The notes: generated by a model from the letters alone, not told the origin. DNA of 64,000 bases from Leptodesmis sichuanensis A121 (GCF_021379005.1 NZ_CP075171.1:1674001-1738000); one strand, 5' to 3'; counted from the first letter of the stretch, positions 54,318-64,000 are shown. Numbers and translations: made by a program.

Positions 54318-55793
54318 CTAGCTCAGCACCCAACTCACCAGTGTGCGCACCCCAAAGCCAGTGGCACCGGGATTGTTGTAACCGTTCTCCTTATCCACCC
54401 AAACGGGGCCAGCAATATCCAGGTGTGCCCAGGGAGTTTCCTTAACAAATTGTTTCAGGAATAGAGCCGCAGTAATGGCACCACCGGGACGAGGGCCAGT
54501 GTTTTTCATATCGGCCACCACAGACTTCATGCCTTCGAAGTAAGTCTCTTCCATTGGCATCCGCCACAGTTTTTCACCAGCCAATTCGGACGCTTTCAGG
54601 AGTTGATCGGCAATTTCATCACTGGGACTCCACAATCCGGCAATGTTATCTCCCAGGGCAATCACACAGGCTCCGGTGAGAGTGGCCAGATCGACGATCG
54701 CATCCACTCCCAACTTCTCGGCAAAGACCAGGGCATCTGCCAGAGTCAGCCGACCTTCCGCATCCGTGTTGTTGATTTCGATCGTCTTGCCATTGGAAGC
54801 GGTGAGAATATCGCCGGGGTGCATGGCATGACCACTGATCATGTTTTCCGTAGCGGCGCTAATAAAATGCACTTCCACATCCGGCTTCAGTTGCGCGATC
54901 GCTTTGGCGGCTCCCAATGTCGCTCCGGCTCCCCCCATATCCGTCTTCATCATCTCAATGCCGCTGCCAGAGACTTTGATGTTCAACCCACCGGAATCAA
55001 ACGTCAGGCCCTTACCAATAATGGCTAGTTTGCGGCGCGGGGTGCCTTCTGGCTTGTAGGTCAGGTGAATGAATTTGGGTGGCAAATCCGACGCTTGCGC
55101 TACGCCCAAATAAGCGCCCATGCCTAACTTCTCGCAGTCTTCCCGTTCCAGAATTTCCAGTTCCAGGCCGTACTCTTGAGCGATCGCGCTGGCCGTCTCA
55201 GCGAGAGTAACCGGAGTAACAATATTGGCAGGGGCGGCAACCAATTCTCTGGCCAGAATCACACCAGAGCAGATTTGCCGAGCGCGGGTAATCGCGGCTT
55301 CCTGTCCGCCTAATCCCAACAACTCCACCTGTTCCACTTTCGGGCCTTGCTTCTCTTCTGGATCAGATTTGAAGCGAGTGTCCTGATACAGGGCCAGTTC
55401 TACCCCTTCCGCGATCGCCTGAGCCGTCGCCGCCGCATCACCATTCCACAGCGGCAGACTGATCCCCAATGTCTTACATTTTTCTTTTTTCGCCGCTTTA
55501 GCACTGGCAGCCCCAGCACGGCGCAACGTTTCCAACTTCAAGCCATCAGGTTTTCCCAGGCCCACCAGAATAATTTTGCGAATGCCACTTCCTCCACCCA
55601 CACGGGTTGCAGCACTGCTGCCCTCTTTTCCTTTAAATTCTGTTTCAGTAATTAGCTCCTTGAGGGTTCCCGATAGCTTTTCATCCAGGGCAGCCAAATC
55701 ATCCGTGAGTTCTACCTGATCTTCAAACAACCCCACAGCCAGAGCATCGCCAGTCCATTCCAGGCGGGGGGTATTGGTAACGCGCAACTCCAT
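54318..55793 (-). CDS. pepA: Leucyl aminopeptidase PepA (M17)
   Basis: 491 residues, normal length. N-terminal regulatory domain (~1-165) and C-terminal catalytic domain with [24 protein letters not shown] and the family signature [14 protein letters not shown], which together hold the two-metal site and the catalytic Lys and Arg. [16 protein letters not shown] and WAHLDIAGP close the protein. Broad-specificity cytosolic aminopeptidase; homologues also bind DNA in E. coli. A G-rich tract lies just upstream of its start. Confidence 0.95.
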   Translation of the reverse strand: MELRVTNTPRLEWTGDALAVGLFEDQVELTDDLAALDEKLSGTLKELITETEFKGKEGSSAATRVGGGSGIRKIILVGLGKPDGLKLETLRRAGAASAKAAKKEKCKTLGISLPLWNGDAAATAQAIAEGVELALYQDTRFKSDPEEKQGPKVEQVELLGLGGQEAAITRARQICSGVILARELVAAPANIVTPVTLAETASAIAQEYGLELEILEREDCEKLGMGAYLGVAQASDLPPKFIHLTYKPEGTPRRKLAIIGKGLTFDSGGLNIKVSGSGIEMMKTDMGGAGATLGAAKAIAQLKPDVEVHFISAATENMISGHAMHPGDILTASNGKTIEINNTDAEGRLTLADALVFAEKLGVDAIVDLATLTGACVIALGDNIAGLWSPSDEIADQLLKASELAGEKLWRMPMEETYFEGMKSVVADMKNTGPRPGGAITAALFLKQFVKETPWAHLDIAGPVWVDKENGYNNPGATGFGVRTLVSWVLS

Positions 55794-55851
55794 TAAAAAA
55801 TCCTCTACGTTCCTGTTAAATCTACTGATCTCCAGTATTGATCAAAAGAAG

Positions 55852-55881
55852 GGGATGGAGGGATGGGGGGATGGGGGGAGA
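55852..55881 (+). repeat. G-rich GGATGGGG-type tract, possible G-quadruplex
   Basis: Four G runs of 3-6 bases (GGGG, GGG, GGGGGG, GGGGGG) separated by AT or ATGGA within 30 bases, in the divergent promoter region between pepA and the lytic transglycosylase gene. Quadruplex formation is inferred from pattern only. Confidence 0.45.
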
Positions 55882-56001
55882 AATCATCTCTTCACCATTC
55901 ACTAACCCACTTCGATAAACCCCAGGCGGGATAATCTTTCGTGCACTTTTGCTAAAAAATGTTAGAGTCGCAAGAGATTTTCTAGTTCTGGTAAGGGAAT
56001 C

Positions 56002-58185
56002 ATGCCGAATATAGGAAAGAAGCGAGTGTACCAACTCGTCGGCGGGGGGTTGTGTGTCGTGGTGCTGGGCAGTGGAATTGCTAAAGCACTGCTGGATCGG
56101 CAAGCATCAAATTCAGCCAGACTGTTTCAGGTGGGGAAAGAACTACAGGCCGGAACGGTGCAGGTGAATGACATCAATATCCTGAAGGCTTTACCCCCCA
56201 ATAAACGGACCGAAAAACTGACGGCGATCGCCCAGGGTAAAGAAACGATCGCACGCAGTCGTGCCCGTTACCTGCTGGCCAATGAACTGCTGCAACAAAA
56301 CCAGCCGCAAAAAGCCTTAGAGCAACTGGATAAACTGGAAACGTCTTACCCGGTAATGGCTCCGCATATTCTTTTGAAGCGAGCGCAGGCGTATCAGCAG
56401 GCTGGGGATGCGGCCAAAGCGACCAGCACCCGACAGGAGCTAGTGAAACAACATCCCACTGATCCGGTAACAACGGAAGCCCTGTATGAACTGGGCAAAA
56501 CAGATCCAGCCCTGTGGGATCAGGCGATCGCGCAGTTTCCGTCCCATCCCCGCTCGGTGGAGATTGCCCAACAACGCCTGCAGAAAAATCCCAACCAGCT
56601 TCAATTGCTGATGGTGATTGCTCGACATGGGCTGTACCTGGAGAACTACACGAAAATCCTCGATCGCATCGTTGAGCAGTATAAGGATCAATTACGGCCC
56701 GAAGATTGGGAAGCGATCGCCTTTGGCTACTGGGAAAAGCAGGAATACGGTAAAGCCGGAGAAGCTTACGCCAGAGCACCGTTTACAGCCCGGAATGCTT
56801 ACCGGACAGCGCGGGGGTTGCAACTGGGAGAAAAACCTGGCTCGACTCAGGCTTATTTGCGGATGATTCAGGCATTCCCAACCGATAAGGACACCGGATT
56901 GGCCCTGATCCGCGTCTCGAAACTGGTGGACCGCCAACAAGCGATCGCCTATCTGGATCAGGCCATCAGTCAGTTTCCCGATCGGGCAGGAGAAGCTCTG
57001 TTACAAAAATCGAAGGTACTGGATGAACTGAACAACTCCCAGGCAGCCACTCTTTCTCGCCAGATCCTCCTCAGTCGTTATGGTAAATCGGATGCCGCTG
57101 CTGAATTGCGCTGGGATATGGCTCAAAAAGCGATCGCTGCAGGAGATGTCTCAACAGCTATTCAGTGGGCCTCTCCGATTCCGATCGAGAATTCAGACAG
57201 CGAGTATGCCCCAGAGGCAGCCTTCTGGCTGGGGAAATGGGCCAGCCAACTGGGCAAGCAAAACGACGCGAAAAAAGCCTTTGAAACGGTACTATCCCGA
57301 TACCCCCATTCCTACTATGCGTGGCGATCGGCTTCTATGCTGGGCTGGGATGTGGGGGACTTCTCGACGGTGCGCCAGTTAAAACCTGCAGTGGCTCGTC
57401 CGGTCGATCGTCCCAGCCTCCCCGCTGGCTCTAACACTCTGCAGGAACTGTACCAGTTGGGCCAGGATCAGGATGCCTGGAAAGTGTGGCAGACGGAATT
57501 TCAAAATCCCATGCAACCCACCGTTGCCGAGCAATTTACTGATGGATTGATGCGGCAGAGTGTGGGAGACAATCTGGATGGTATTTTCATGGTGTCTTAC
57601 CTGAGCCAGCGCGATGTGCCTGCCGAGCAAGACCAGTACAAGGAACTGAAGCGGAATATTGATTACTGGTATGCCCTGTATCCCTTCCCCTATCTGGAAC
57701 AAATCGAAAACTGGTCGCAGGAACGACAATTGAATCCCTTACTGGTAACGGCCCTGATTCGGCAAGAATCTCGCTTTACGCCCGATATCAAGTCCTCTGC
57801 AGGGGCAGTTGGGTTGATGCAGGTGATGCCTGATACGGCCACCTGGATCGCCCAGAACATCAAACTGAAGGAGTATCAGTTAGACAACCCGGAAGACAAC
57901 ATCAAGCTGGGTACCTGGTATCTGGACTATACCCATGAGGAGTACGCCAACAACTCGATGCTGGCCGTGGCGAGTTACAACGCGGGGCCGAGGGCGGTCG
58001 GCGATTGGGTGGCGAAAAAAGGGGTAGGCGATCCCGATCAATTCGTGGAATCCATTCCCTACAGCGAAACTCGCGGCTATGTGAAAGCCGTGTTTGAAAA
58101 CTACTGGAATTACCTGCGCCTTTATAATCCCCAAATCTCGCAAAAGCTGGCCCAGGTTGCGAAAGATCATCCAACAATGCAGTAA
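56002..58185 (+). CDS. slt: Soluble-type lytic transglycosylase with TPR superhelix
   Basis: 727 residues. Residues ~12-30 (LVGGGLCVVVLGSGIAKALL) are a signal anchor. Residues ~60-560 are tandem helical TPR-like repeats forming the Slt70-like ring. The SLT domain follows with catalytic Glu589 in ALIRQESRF, then SSAGAVGLMQVMPDTA and YNAGPRAVGDWV. It cleaves peptidoglycan to 1,6-anhydromuropeptides in the periplasm. Start ATG with AAGGGA upstream. Lone gene, 131 bp before psbA. Confidence 0.92.
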   Translation: MPNIGKKRVYQLVGGGLCVVVLGSGIAKALLDRQASNSARLFQVGKELQAGTVQVNDINILKALPPNKRTEKLTAIAQGKETIARSRARYLLANELLQQNQPQKALEQLDKLETSYPVMAPHILLKRAQAYQQAGDAAKATSTRQELVKQHPTDPVTTEALYELGKTDPALWDQAIAQFPSHPRSVEIAQQRLQKNPNQLQLLMVIARHGLYLENYTKILDRIVEQYKDQLRPEDWEAIAFGYWEKQEYGKAGEAYARAPFTARNAYRTARGLQLGEKPGSTQAYLRMIQAFPTDKDTGLALIRVSKLVDRQQAIAYLDQAISQFPDRAGEALLQKSKVLDELNNSQAATLSRQILLSRYGKSDAAAELRWDMAQKAIAAGDVSTAIQWASPIPIENSDSEYAPEAAFWLGKWASQLGKQNDAKKAFETVLSRYPHSYYAWRSASMLGWDVGDFSTVRQLKPAVARPVDRPSLPAGSNTLQELYQLGQDQDAWKVWQTEFQNPMQPTVAEQFTDGLMRQSVGDNLDGIFMVSYLSQRDVPAEQDQYKELKRNIDYWYALYPFPYLEQIENWSQERQLNPLLVTALIRQESRFTPDIKSSAGAVGLMQVMPDTATWIAQNIKLKEYQLDNPEDNIKLGTWYLDYTHEEYANNSMLAVASYNAGPRAVGDWVAKKGVGDPDQFVESIPYSETRGYVKAVFENYWNYLRLYNPQISQKLAQVAKDHPTMQ

Positions 58186-58235
58186 AGGTGAAACACGATC
58201 GCTGTGGGTCATTTTGTATGTTGCATATTTCACTA

Positions 58236-58264
58236 TTGACAGCCATATAACCATAAAGTTATAA
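58236..58264 (+). promoter_or_regulatory. psbA promoter (-35/-10)
   Basis: Consensus TTGACA at 58236-58241, a 17-bp spacer, and TTATAA at 58259-58264 (TATAAA with 18 bp also fits). Transcription would begin ~45 bases before the psbA ATG. Confidence 0.7.
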
Positions 58265-58316
58265 AATAATACGCAAGGATTCTTGCGTTTCATACCTTTG
58301 ATATTGACTAGCAATT

Positions 58317-59399
58317 ATGACTACGATTTTGGAACGCCGCAGTCGCGGTAATGTTTGGGATCGATTCTGCAACTGGGTTACCAGTACCGAAAATCGGTTA
58401 TATATCGGGTGGTTTGGGGTATTGCTGATTCCCACTGCTCTGGTCGCTGCGATCGTCTTTATCCTGGCCTTTATTGCTGCACCTCCAGTAGATATCGATG
58501 GCATTCGGGAACCTGTCAGTGGCTCCTTGCTCTATGGCAACAACATCATTACAGCTACTGTTGTCCCCACTTCCAATGCGATCGGGCTGCACTTCTACCC
58601 AATTTGGGAAGCGGCTTCTTTGGATGAGTGGCTCTATAACGGTGGCCCCTACCAAATGATCATTTTTCACTTCCTGATCGCCGTCTATGCCTATATGGGA
58701 CGGCAGTGGGAGTTGAGCTATCGTCTGGGAATGCGTCCCTGGATTCCGGTGGCTTTCTCGGCTCCGGCTTCAGCGGCAACGGCAGTATTGCTGATCTATC
58801 CCATTGGTCAGGGTAGCTTCTCAGATGGGTTGATGCTGGGGATTTCCGGCACCTTCAACTTCATGATCGTGTTTACGGCTGAGCACAATGTGCTGATGCA
58901 TCCCTTCCATATGCTGGGTGTGATTGGCGTATTTGGTGGGGCTTTATTCTCAGCCATGCATGGCTCGATGGTGATGTCCAGCCTGATCCGGGAAACAAGC
59001 GAGGAAGAATCCATCAATACTGGATACAAATTTGGTCAGGAACAGGAAACCTACAACATCATTGCAGCCCATGGATACCTTGGTCGGGTGTTCTGGCAGA
59101 ATGTGAGCTTCAATAATTCCCGATCGCTCCACTTCGTGCTGGCGGCCTGGCCGGTGGTTGGGATCTGGTTTGCGTCCCTGGGGATCAGCACTATGTCCTT
59201 TAACCTGAATGGATTCAATTTCAATGAATCAATTCTGGATCATCAGGGTAGACCTGTTCCCACCTGGGCCGATGTGCTGAACCGCGCCAACCTGGGAATC
59301 GAAGTGATCCATGAGCGCAATGCTCACAACTTCCCCTTAGATTTGGCTGCTGGCGAAGCTCAACCGATTGCCCTGGTTGCACCTGCAATTTCCAGCTAA
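58317..59399 (+). CDS. psbA: Photosystem II D1 protein, low-oxygen D1' / PsbA2-like form
   Basis: 360-residue reaction-centre subunit. Donor-side residues are kept: Tyr161, Asp170, Glu189, His190, His332, Glu333, His337, Asp342 and Ala344, so the Mn cluster and Tyr-Z should work. His198, His215, His272 and Ser264 are present. It differs from the standard form by Gly80Ala, Phe158Leu and Thr286Ala, the three changes that define the D1' form made in low oxygen, and by Cys144Pro, Tyr147Phe and Pro173Met, known from PsbA2 of a thermophilic cyanobacterium. Gln130 is the low-light type; Phe255Leu and Ala263Val alter the QB pocket. Strong promoter and terminator flank it. Confidence 0.96.
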   Translation: MTTILERRSRGNVWDRFCNWVTSTENRLYIGWFGVLLIPTALVAAIVFILAFIAAPPVDIDGIREPVSGSLLYGNNIITATVVPTSNAIGLHFYPIWEAASLDEWLYNGGPYQMIIFHFLIAVYAYMGRQWELSYRLGMRPWIPVAFSAPASAATAVLLIYPIGQGSFSDGLMLGISGTFNFMIVFTAEHNVLMHPFHMLGVIGVFGGALFSAMHGSMVMSSLIRETSEEESINTGYKFGQEQETYNIIAAHGYLGRVFWQNVSFNNSRSLHFVLAAWPVVGIWFASLGISTMSFNLNGFNFNESILDHQGRPVPTWADVLNRANLGIEVIHERNAHNFPLDLAAGEAQPIALVAPAISS

Positions 59400-59485
59400 T
59401 GGTGATTGATCCTGTGTGAATAGCGATCGCCCAATGCTGAACGCTCAATGACAAGCTGTGAGTCTCCGATAAGTGCTTGATTAGT

Positions 59486-59507
59486 AGCGCCCCTTAGGGG
59501 GCGCTTT
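59486..59507 (+). terminator. Terminator after psbA
   Basis: AGCGCCCC (59486-59493) and GGGGCGCT (59498-59505) form an 8-bp perfect stem with a four-base loop, followed by TT. Rich in G-C pairs, 87 bp after the psbA stop. Confidence 0.8.
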
Positions 59508-59605
59508 ATAGCTTTACGAATGGGTGATAGGACATATCATCTGCATGAGAGTATCTAGTTGCCCACTGCTGAAATCTGCAACCACTTGACGGCAATTGAG
59601 AGTGA

Positions 59606-59740
59606 GTCTTGGATGTCCAACGGCTGATCCACAACTGGCTTCGTCTGCATTGGGGGTTAGCCAAACGAATCACTCCAGCAATGGTGATGGGATTTGGCGA
59701 TCGCCCTGTCTCGATACATCAGCTTCTGACATCTTGCTGA
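59606..59740 (+). pseudogene. Transposase-like C-terminal remnant
   Basis: A 44-codon stretch with no start reads VLDVQRLIHNWLRLHWGLAK then RITPAMVMGFGDRPVSI and a stop. The pattern (LIHNWxRxHWGL...TPAMxMGF..RPVS) resembles the C-terminus of DDE transposases found in cyanobacteria, with the catalytic core missing. The IS family is not assigned. It is the only mobile-element trace I found. Confidence 0.45.
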
Positions 59741-60395
59741 TTGACTGACAAAAGTCAACCCGCCCCAAAATAAATTTTGGGCTAACAGCGCAAATCCATG
59801 CAAATGGACTGAAACTCTTGTCCAGTCATCTTTAGATGACTTTGGCGATGAGCCAGGAAATTGATTTCCTGGTGATGCAGCGGGTGTTCAGGAGATTTGT
59901 CAGTCAACCAGGACATCTTGTGGCTTTGATGCTATCCTCCATTAGAAAACCAATGCCAAAGACTATAACTATTATTGCTTTGTCTCTATTTCCTTGGGGA
60001 GCAAAGGGGCGATCGCAATCCCACAAAAATTCAATAGTAAATATAGAGTTCGATCGACTTGAGAGCCAAATTAGCTTCGAAGATTGATTGGGATTGATAA
60101 CCTCCTGGAAGCCTTATCAATTCTGATCACGAAATTATAGACAAACATCAATAATCATCTTTAAATCCATTCGCATACTCCAATAACTACTTATAGATTA
60201 TATTGAAGATCCATCTAATAACAAATTGGATAAACCAATTGTTTTTTTGAACAAACCTGTAAACTTACTTATTAAGCAAAGATGAAATTCCGGTTTTCAA
60301 CCAATCCGGTTGAAGGAATTCTCTTAAATGTTTTTCCCCAGTCCTAAAAGATTGACTCATTTGTCACCTTTTACTCGGTAGAAATCAGTCAGTTT
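59741..60395. other. AT-rich spacer between psbA and cmpABC
   Basis: About 650 bp with low G+C, especially 60060-60290. The open frame at 59836-60087 has no ribosome-binding site or resemblance and is not called. Probably carries the cmp promoter, but no convincing -10/-35 pair was picked. Confidence 0.5.
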
Positions 60396-60409
60396 TTAGT
60401 TCTAACTAA
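60396..60409 (+). promoter_or_regulatory. Candidate LysR-type (CmpR) operator upstream of cmpA
   Basis: TTAGTTCTAACTAA is a near-perfect palindrome of the form TTA-N8-TAA. CmpR, the LysR regulator of the low-CO2 cmp operon, is known to bind TTA-N7/8-TAA. It lies ~144 bp before the cmpA ATG and overlaps the start of repeat copy C. Single occurrence; chance match possible. Confidence 0.4.
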
Positions 60410-60474
60410 GGCCAGCTAGCAAACGTTGTTTTCTTACAAAAGAAACTCCGGTTCTGGACTTGGACAAGGTTTAG
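60406..60474. repeat. Dispersed structured repeat, copy C
   Basis: More diverged copy of 6775-6850. The right half (GAAACTCCGGTTCTGGACTT) matches copy A exactly. The inner hairpin is rebuilt with new bases, TTGT / ACAA in place of GATCG / CGATC, and the outer stem keeps seven of eight pairs. Confidence 0.75.
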
Positions 60475-60552
60475 ATTTAAGGATTGAAACTACTCAATCC
60501 TAATACTTGATTGGCAGTTCCCTCATTCACTTGAACGGGTACAGGAGGTTTT

Positions 60553-61917
60553 ATGTCTGAATTTTCTAGGCTAACTCGACGCAGATTTATTGCTACGGCT
60601 GGTGTATCAGCCGCTAGTGCAATATTCTTGAAAGGGTGTCTGGGCAACCCCCCCAGCGATAATGCAACGACTACTCAAAACCCCACGGCTGCTCCAGCGG
60701 TGAATGTCAATTCGGGAGAAGCACCGGAAGTAACCGCTGTAAAATTGGGATATTTACCTATTGTTGAATCTGCCCCTTTGATCATTGCTAAAGAAAAGGG
60801 CTTTTTTGCCAAATATGGACTGACTGAAGTCGAAGTTTCTAAGCAATCCAACTGGGCCTCTGCACGAGACAACATTGTCAATGGCGCAGCCGCAGGTGGG
60901 ATTGATGGCGGGCAATGGCAGATGCCCATGCCTCACCTGATTACTGAGGGGTTGATTACCAATGGTCGAAAAACTCCCATGTATGTGCTGGCTCAGTTGA
61001 ATACCCAAGGCAACGGGATTGCAATTTCGGATAGTTTGAAGGGGCAGGGCATTAGTCTGAAAATCAAGAACCCTGACTTGATCAAGGGCTACGAAAAAAC
61101 AAAGGGACGGAAGTTCAAAGCCGCCTTCACCTTCCCCAATGCCAACCAGGATCTCTGGATTCGCTACTGGCTTGCGGCTAACGGCATTGACCCCGATAAG
61201 GACATTGACTTGCTGGCAGTGCCGCCCTCTGAAACCGTGCAAGGGATGAAAACAGGCTCAATGGATGCATTCAGTACGGGTGACCCCTGGCCACTCCGGA
61301 TTGTTAATGACAATATTGGCTTTTTAGGCGCGCTGACCGAGCAGATCTGGCAGGCACACCCGGAAGAGTACCTGGCCCTGCGGGCAGACTGGGTAGACAA
61401 GAACCCCAAAGCCACAAAAGCCATTTTGAAAGCGGTGATGGAAGCCCAGCAATGGTGTGACAAGCCGGAAAATCGAAAAGAACTGGCTACCATTGTTTCT
61501 GGCCGCAACTACTTTAATGTGCCAGTTGCTGTATTAATGCCGCCCTTTGAAGGCAAATACACAATGGGAGATGGGCAGCCAAACGTGAATAACTTTAAGG
61601 CAGGTCCTCTGTATTGGAAGGATAGTGTGGGCAGTGTCTCCTACCCCTACAAGAGCCACGATTTATGGTTCTTGACGGAAACCATGCGTTGGGGCTTCCA
61701 CAAAGGGGCAATTAAGGACGTTGACACGGCTAAGAAGTTAGTGGACAAAGTGAACCGCGAGGATCTGTGGAAAGAGGCGGCCAAGGAAGCCGGAATTGCC
61801 TCTGCAGATATTCCCACCTCCACCTCACGGGGCGTGGAACAATTCTTTGATGGCGTGAAGTTTGATCCAGAAAAGCCAGAGGCTTACTTAGCCAGCTTAA
61901 AGATTAAGAAAGCTTAA
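60553..61917 (+). CDS. cmpA: Bicarbonate-binding lipoprotein CmpA
   Basis: 454 residues. Twin-arginine-like signal ([14 protein letters not shown]) ending in a lipobox with Cys29 (FLKGC). [28 protein letters not shown] opens the mature domain. [40 protein letters not shown] and [14 protein letters not shown] follow what I recall of CmpA rather than NrtA, so I call bicarbonate; nitrate is the alternative. The ATG has AGGAGG upstream. First gene of cmpABC; binds HCO3- on the periplasmic face under carbon limitation. Confidence 0.85.
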   Translation: MSEFSRLTRRRFIATAGVSAASAIFLKGCLGNPPSDNATTTQNPTAAPAVNVNSGEAPEVTAVKLGYLPIVESAPLIIAKEKGFFAKYGLTEVEVSKQSNWASARDNIVNGAAAGGIDGGQWQMPMPHLITEGLITNGRKTPMYVLAQLNTQGNGIAISDSLKGQGISLKIKNPDLIKGYEKTKGRKFKAAFTFPNANQDLWIRYWLAANGIDPDKDIDLLAVPPSETVQGMKTGSMDAFSTGDPWPLRIVNDNIGFLGALTEQIWQAHPEEYLALRADWVDKNPKATKAILKAVMEAQQWCDKPENRKELATIVSGRNYFNVPVAVLMPPFEGKYTMGDGQPNVNNFKAGPLYWKDSVGSVSYPYKSHDLWFLTETMRWGFHKGAIKDVDTAKKLVDKVNREDLWKEAAKEAGIASADIPTSTSRGVEQFFDGVKFDPEKPEAYLASLKIKKA

Positions 61918-61937
61918 TCTTTTCCCTAATTGAAATG

Positions 61938-61965
61938 GGATGAGGACGTTGCAGCGTCCCCATCC
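61938..61965 (+). other. Stem-loop between cmpA and cmpB
   Basis: GGATGAGGACG (61938-61948) and CGTCCCCATCC (61955-61965) form an 11-bp stem with one mismatch and no T run. Hairpins after the binding-protein gene commonly protect the upstream mRNA and raise its level over the permease. Confidence 0.65.
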
Positions 61966-62072
61966 TCCATCGGCACAGTGCGAACGGCCCTGACTTAGGG
62001 ACAGAGGGCGAACGCAACCCGATACCGAACATCACAATTCTTGCACTTCTTGACTTTAAAAAGGATATCTCA

Positions 62073-62921
62073 ATGGTTGCAAATGCAGGAACCCGGAACA
62101 ACGGGATGAATTTTTCGGAGTCGATGCGATCGTTCTGGAAAAAGAATGGCCAGGATATTATTCTCCCTCTGATTGGGATTGCGGGCTTTTTGGCCATCTG
62201 GCAGTTTGCCTCAATGGTAGGCTTAACCAAACTGCCTCCTCCAAGTTCCTTATTTACCGATGAAAATACTCGTACACTGCTGTTCTACCCGTTTATGGAT
62301 CGGGGTGGATTGGATAAGGGGCTGTTCTGGCAAACCTGGGCCAGTTTGCAACGGGTCGCACTGGGCTACACGGCGGCGGCCATTGTGGGAATTGGCATGG
62401 GAATCTTAGTGGGCACCCAACCGTTAGTCAACAAAGCGCTGGATCCCCTCTTCCAGTTTCTGCGGATGATTGCGCCGTTGGCGTGGGTACCCATCACCCT
62501 GATTGCTTTGCCCAACGTGCAAACGGCAGCCATCTTCGTGATTTTCATTACCGCAGTGTGGCCGATCCTGATTAATACCACTGTGGGTGTGCAACAGATT
62601 CCCCAGGACTACAAGAATGTGGCTCGCGTGCTGCAAATCTCTCCCCGCAAATACTTCTTCAAGATTCTCATTCCTTCCGCCCTGCCTTACATCTTTACCG
62701 GATTACGGATTGCGATCGGTCTCGCCTGGTTAGCCATTATCGCCGCAGAAATCGTAATATCCGGTGTGGTGGGGATTGGCTTCTTCATCTGGAGTGCTTA
62801 TCAAAACAACTACGTGAGTGAAGTGATTCTGGCGGTGATCTACATCGGTGCGGTGGGTCTGTTGCTTGATCGCCTGATGGCTTATCTGCAGCACAAGATC
62901 CTGCCCCCTGAAACCCGATAG
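62073..62921 (+). CDS. cmpB: Bicarbonate ABC transporter permease CmpB
   Basis: 282 residues with about six membrane helices (IILPLIGIAGFLAIWQFASMVG; VALGYTAAAIVGIGMGILVG; TAAIFVIFITAVWPILINTTVG; AIGLAWLAIIAAEIVISGVVGIGFF and others). PQDYKNVARVLQISPRKYFFKILIPSALPYIFTGLRIAIGLAW contains the EAA-loop region that contacts the ATPase. NrtB/CmpB/TauC-type permease. Function as bicarbonate rather than nitrate carrier follows cmpA. Start ATG 62073 with AAGGA upstream. Confidence 0.88.
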   Translation: MVANAGTRNNGMNFSESMRSFWKKNGQDIILPLIGIAGFLAIWQFASMVGLTKLPPPSSLFTDENTRTLLFYPFMDRGGLDKGLFWQTWASLQRVALGYTAAAIVGIGMGILVGTQPLVNKALDPLFQFLRMIAPLAWVPITLIALPNVQTAAIFVIFITAVWPILINTTVGVQQIPQDYKNVARVLQISPRKYFFKILIPSALPYIFTGLRIAIGLAWLAIIAAEIVISGVVGIGFFIWSAYQNNYVSEVILAVIYIGAVGLLLDRLMAYLQHKILPPETR

Positions 62922-62959
62922 GCAAAAACCGTACAGCATAGACAGAAGGATGAAGAACT

Positions 62960-64000
62960 ATGACATCGTTTGTATCGGTTGATCAGGTCGATAAGGTATT
63001 TCCCCTGGCAGGTGGCAACGAGTATGTTGCCCTGAAGGGAATCAATTTAGACATCAAGAAGGGCGAATTTATTTCCCTGATTGGCCACTCAGGATGCGGC
63101 AAATCCACGCTGCTAAATATGATTGCGGGTCTGGATTTACCCACAGATGGAGTCGTGTTGCTGGATGGAGAAAATATCAAGCGTCCCGGCCCAGACAAGA
63201 TGGTGGTGTTCCAGAACTACTCATTGCTACCCTGGATGAGTGTGCGGGAAAATATTGCCCTGGCGGTTGATGAAGTGATGGGCGGGTTGCCCAAAGCAGA
63301 GCGCGATCAGATTGTGCAGCGCCACATTGAAATGGTGGGTTTGCAACCCCACGCCGATAAACCACCGGGGATGCTCTCTGGAGGACAGAAGCAGCGGGTG
63401 GCGATCGCCCGTGCCCTGGCGATTCGTCCCAAGTTGTTACTGCTGGATGAACCCTTCGGCGCGTTGGATGCCCTGACTCGCGGAAATTTGCAAGAGCAGT
63501 TAATGCAAATCTGCGAAGAGAATCAAGTGACCGCCGTGATGGTGACTCACGATGTGGATGAAGCGGTATTGCTTAGCGATCGCATCGTCATGCTCACCAA
63601 CGGTCCTGGTTCCAACATCGGCGGCATTCTGGAAGTGGATATTCCCCGTCCCCGGAAACGCATGGATGTGGTCAAGCACCCCAGCTACTACAGCTTACGC
63701 AGTGAGATCATCTACTTTCTGAACCAGCAAAAGCGGGTGAAGAAAATTAAGGCTCGCAAGGTGGCTGTGGTGGCGCGACATGGTCTGGAGAAGGTCAACC
63801 TGGATATTGGGTTTGTGCCCCTGACTGCCTGTGCGCCTCTCGCCGTAGCGAAGGAGAAAGGGTTCTTCCAAAAGCATGGTCTGGATGAAGTGACTCTGGT
63901 GCGGGAAACCAGTTGGCGCGGCATTGTTGATGGGATGGTGGCTGGGTATCTGGATGCGGCTCAAATGCCCTCTGGAATGCCCGTCTGGTTGACAACGGGC
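62960..64000 (+). CDS. cmpC: Bicarbonate ABC transporter ATPase with fused binding-protein domain, CmpC (partial)
   Basis: ATG 62960, 38 bp after cmpB; open to the right edge, so only the first 347 residues are seen. The ATPase has Walker [23 protein letters not shown], signature [15 protein letters not shown], Walker [13 protein letters not shown] and [10 protein letters not shown]. From about residue 275 ([24 protein letters not shown]) a second domain begins that resembles CmpA itself; this ATPase-SBP fusion is the diagnostic layout of CmpC and NrtC, where the extra domain senses substrate inside the cell. cmpD should lie beyond the edge. Confidence 0.9.
   Translation, partial: MTSFVSVDQVDKVFPLAGGNEYVALKGINLDIKKGEFISLIGHSGCGKSTLLNMIAGLDLPTDGVVLLDGENIKRPGPDKMVVFQNYSLLPWMSVRENIALAVDEVMGGLPKAERDQIVQRHIEMVGLQPHADKPPGMLSGGQKQRVAIARALAIRPKLLLLDEPFGALDALTRGNLQEQLMQICEENQVTAVMVTHDVDEAVLLSDRIVMLTNGPGSNIGGILEVDIPRPRKRMDVVKHPSYYSLRSEIIYFLNQQKRVKKIKARKVAVVARHGLEKVNLDIGFVPLTACAPLAVAKEKGFFQKHGLDEVTLVRETSWRGIVDGMVAGYLDAAQMPSGMPVWLTTG

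Noticed and set aside
59836-60087. 83-codon open frame between psbA and cmpA
   Set aside because: No ribosome-binding site, no family resemblance, and it lies in a decayed spacer next to a transposase remnant.
60258-60271. Possible NtcA site (GTA-N8-TAT) upstream of the cmp genes
   Set aside because: The right half is TAT instead of TAC and no -10 box follows at the usual spacing.
60553-64000. Nitrate transporter nrtABC
   Set aside because: The binding protein has [19 protein letters not shown] and STGDPWP, closer to CmpA than NrtA as I recall them, and no nirA or narB is present. It is kept as the alternative.

Overview
The window is chromosomal DNA of an oxygenic cyanobacterium. It carries a photosystem II D1 gene (psbA), a Cmp-type bicarbonate ABC transporter, Ycf20 and many HIP1 octamers (GCGATCGC and one-off variants) inside genes. 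Heptanucleotide repeats and C/G-rich intergenic hairpins point to a filamentous lineage (Leptolyngbya-like is a guess). There is no rRNA, tRNA, CRISPR array or intact insertion sequence; the nearest thing to a mobile element is a short transposase-like remnant after psbA.

Layout. 0-4.7 kb: the 3' end of a MurG/MGDG-synthase-like glycosyltransferase, a GH1 glycosidase, a BTAD regulator remnant and a 705-residue exported protein of unknown function. 4.7-16.6 kb: a candidate biosynthetic locus. Prephenate dehydrogenase and 4-hydroxyphenylpyruvate dioxygenase (minus strand) diverge from a two-module NRPS, a GT2 glycosyltransferase and a DAHP synthase (plus strand), and the locus ends in a Rieske-oxygenase-like fragment. 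The first adenylation domain lacks the Asp that binds the amino group of an amino acid; the second reads as glycine; the thioesterase has a Cys nucleophile. I infer a small aromatic-acyl-glycine type product fed by chorismate, 4-HPP or homogentisate. 16.7-20.9 kb: an Eis-type acetyltransferase and a CbiMNQO cobalt transporter under a cobalamin riboswitch, which moves the cbiM start to a TTG codon.

21-30 kb: three tandem TPR paralogues, a TlyA-type methyltransferase, a ferritin-like diiron protein, an orphan RND pump, an amino-acid-type binding protein, and rpmI-rplT. 30.4-36.2 kb: the rimP-nusA-ylxR-infB translation/transcription operon behind a terminator-like leader. 36-50 kb: a CHASE4 histidine kinase, DNA polymerase I, biotin synthase, a WecG/TagA glycosyltransferase, a cytochrome b plus molybdopterin oxidoreductase pair, Ycf20, Xaa-Pro aminopeptidase, a retropepsin-like protein and several small uncharacterised proteins.

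50-64 kb: a large multi-PAS hybrid kinase, leucyl aminopeptidase, a TPR lytic transglycosylase, a psbA gene whose residues (A80, L158, A286, P144, F147, M173) mark it as the low-oxygen D1' / PsbA2-like form, a gene-poor 1.1 kb spacer, and cmpABC running off the right edge.

A 70-75 bp intergenic element occurs three times (6.8, 36.3 and 60.4 kb). Its stems are partly kept by compensatory changes, and one copy supplies the last codons and stop of the CHASE4 kinase.
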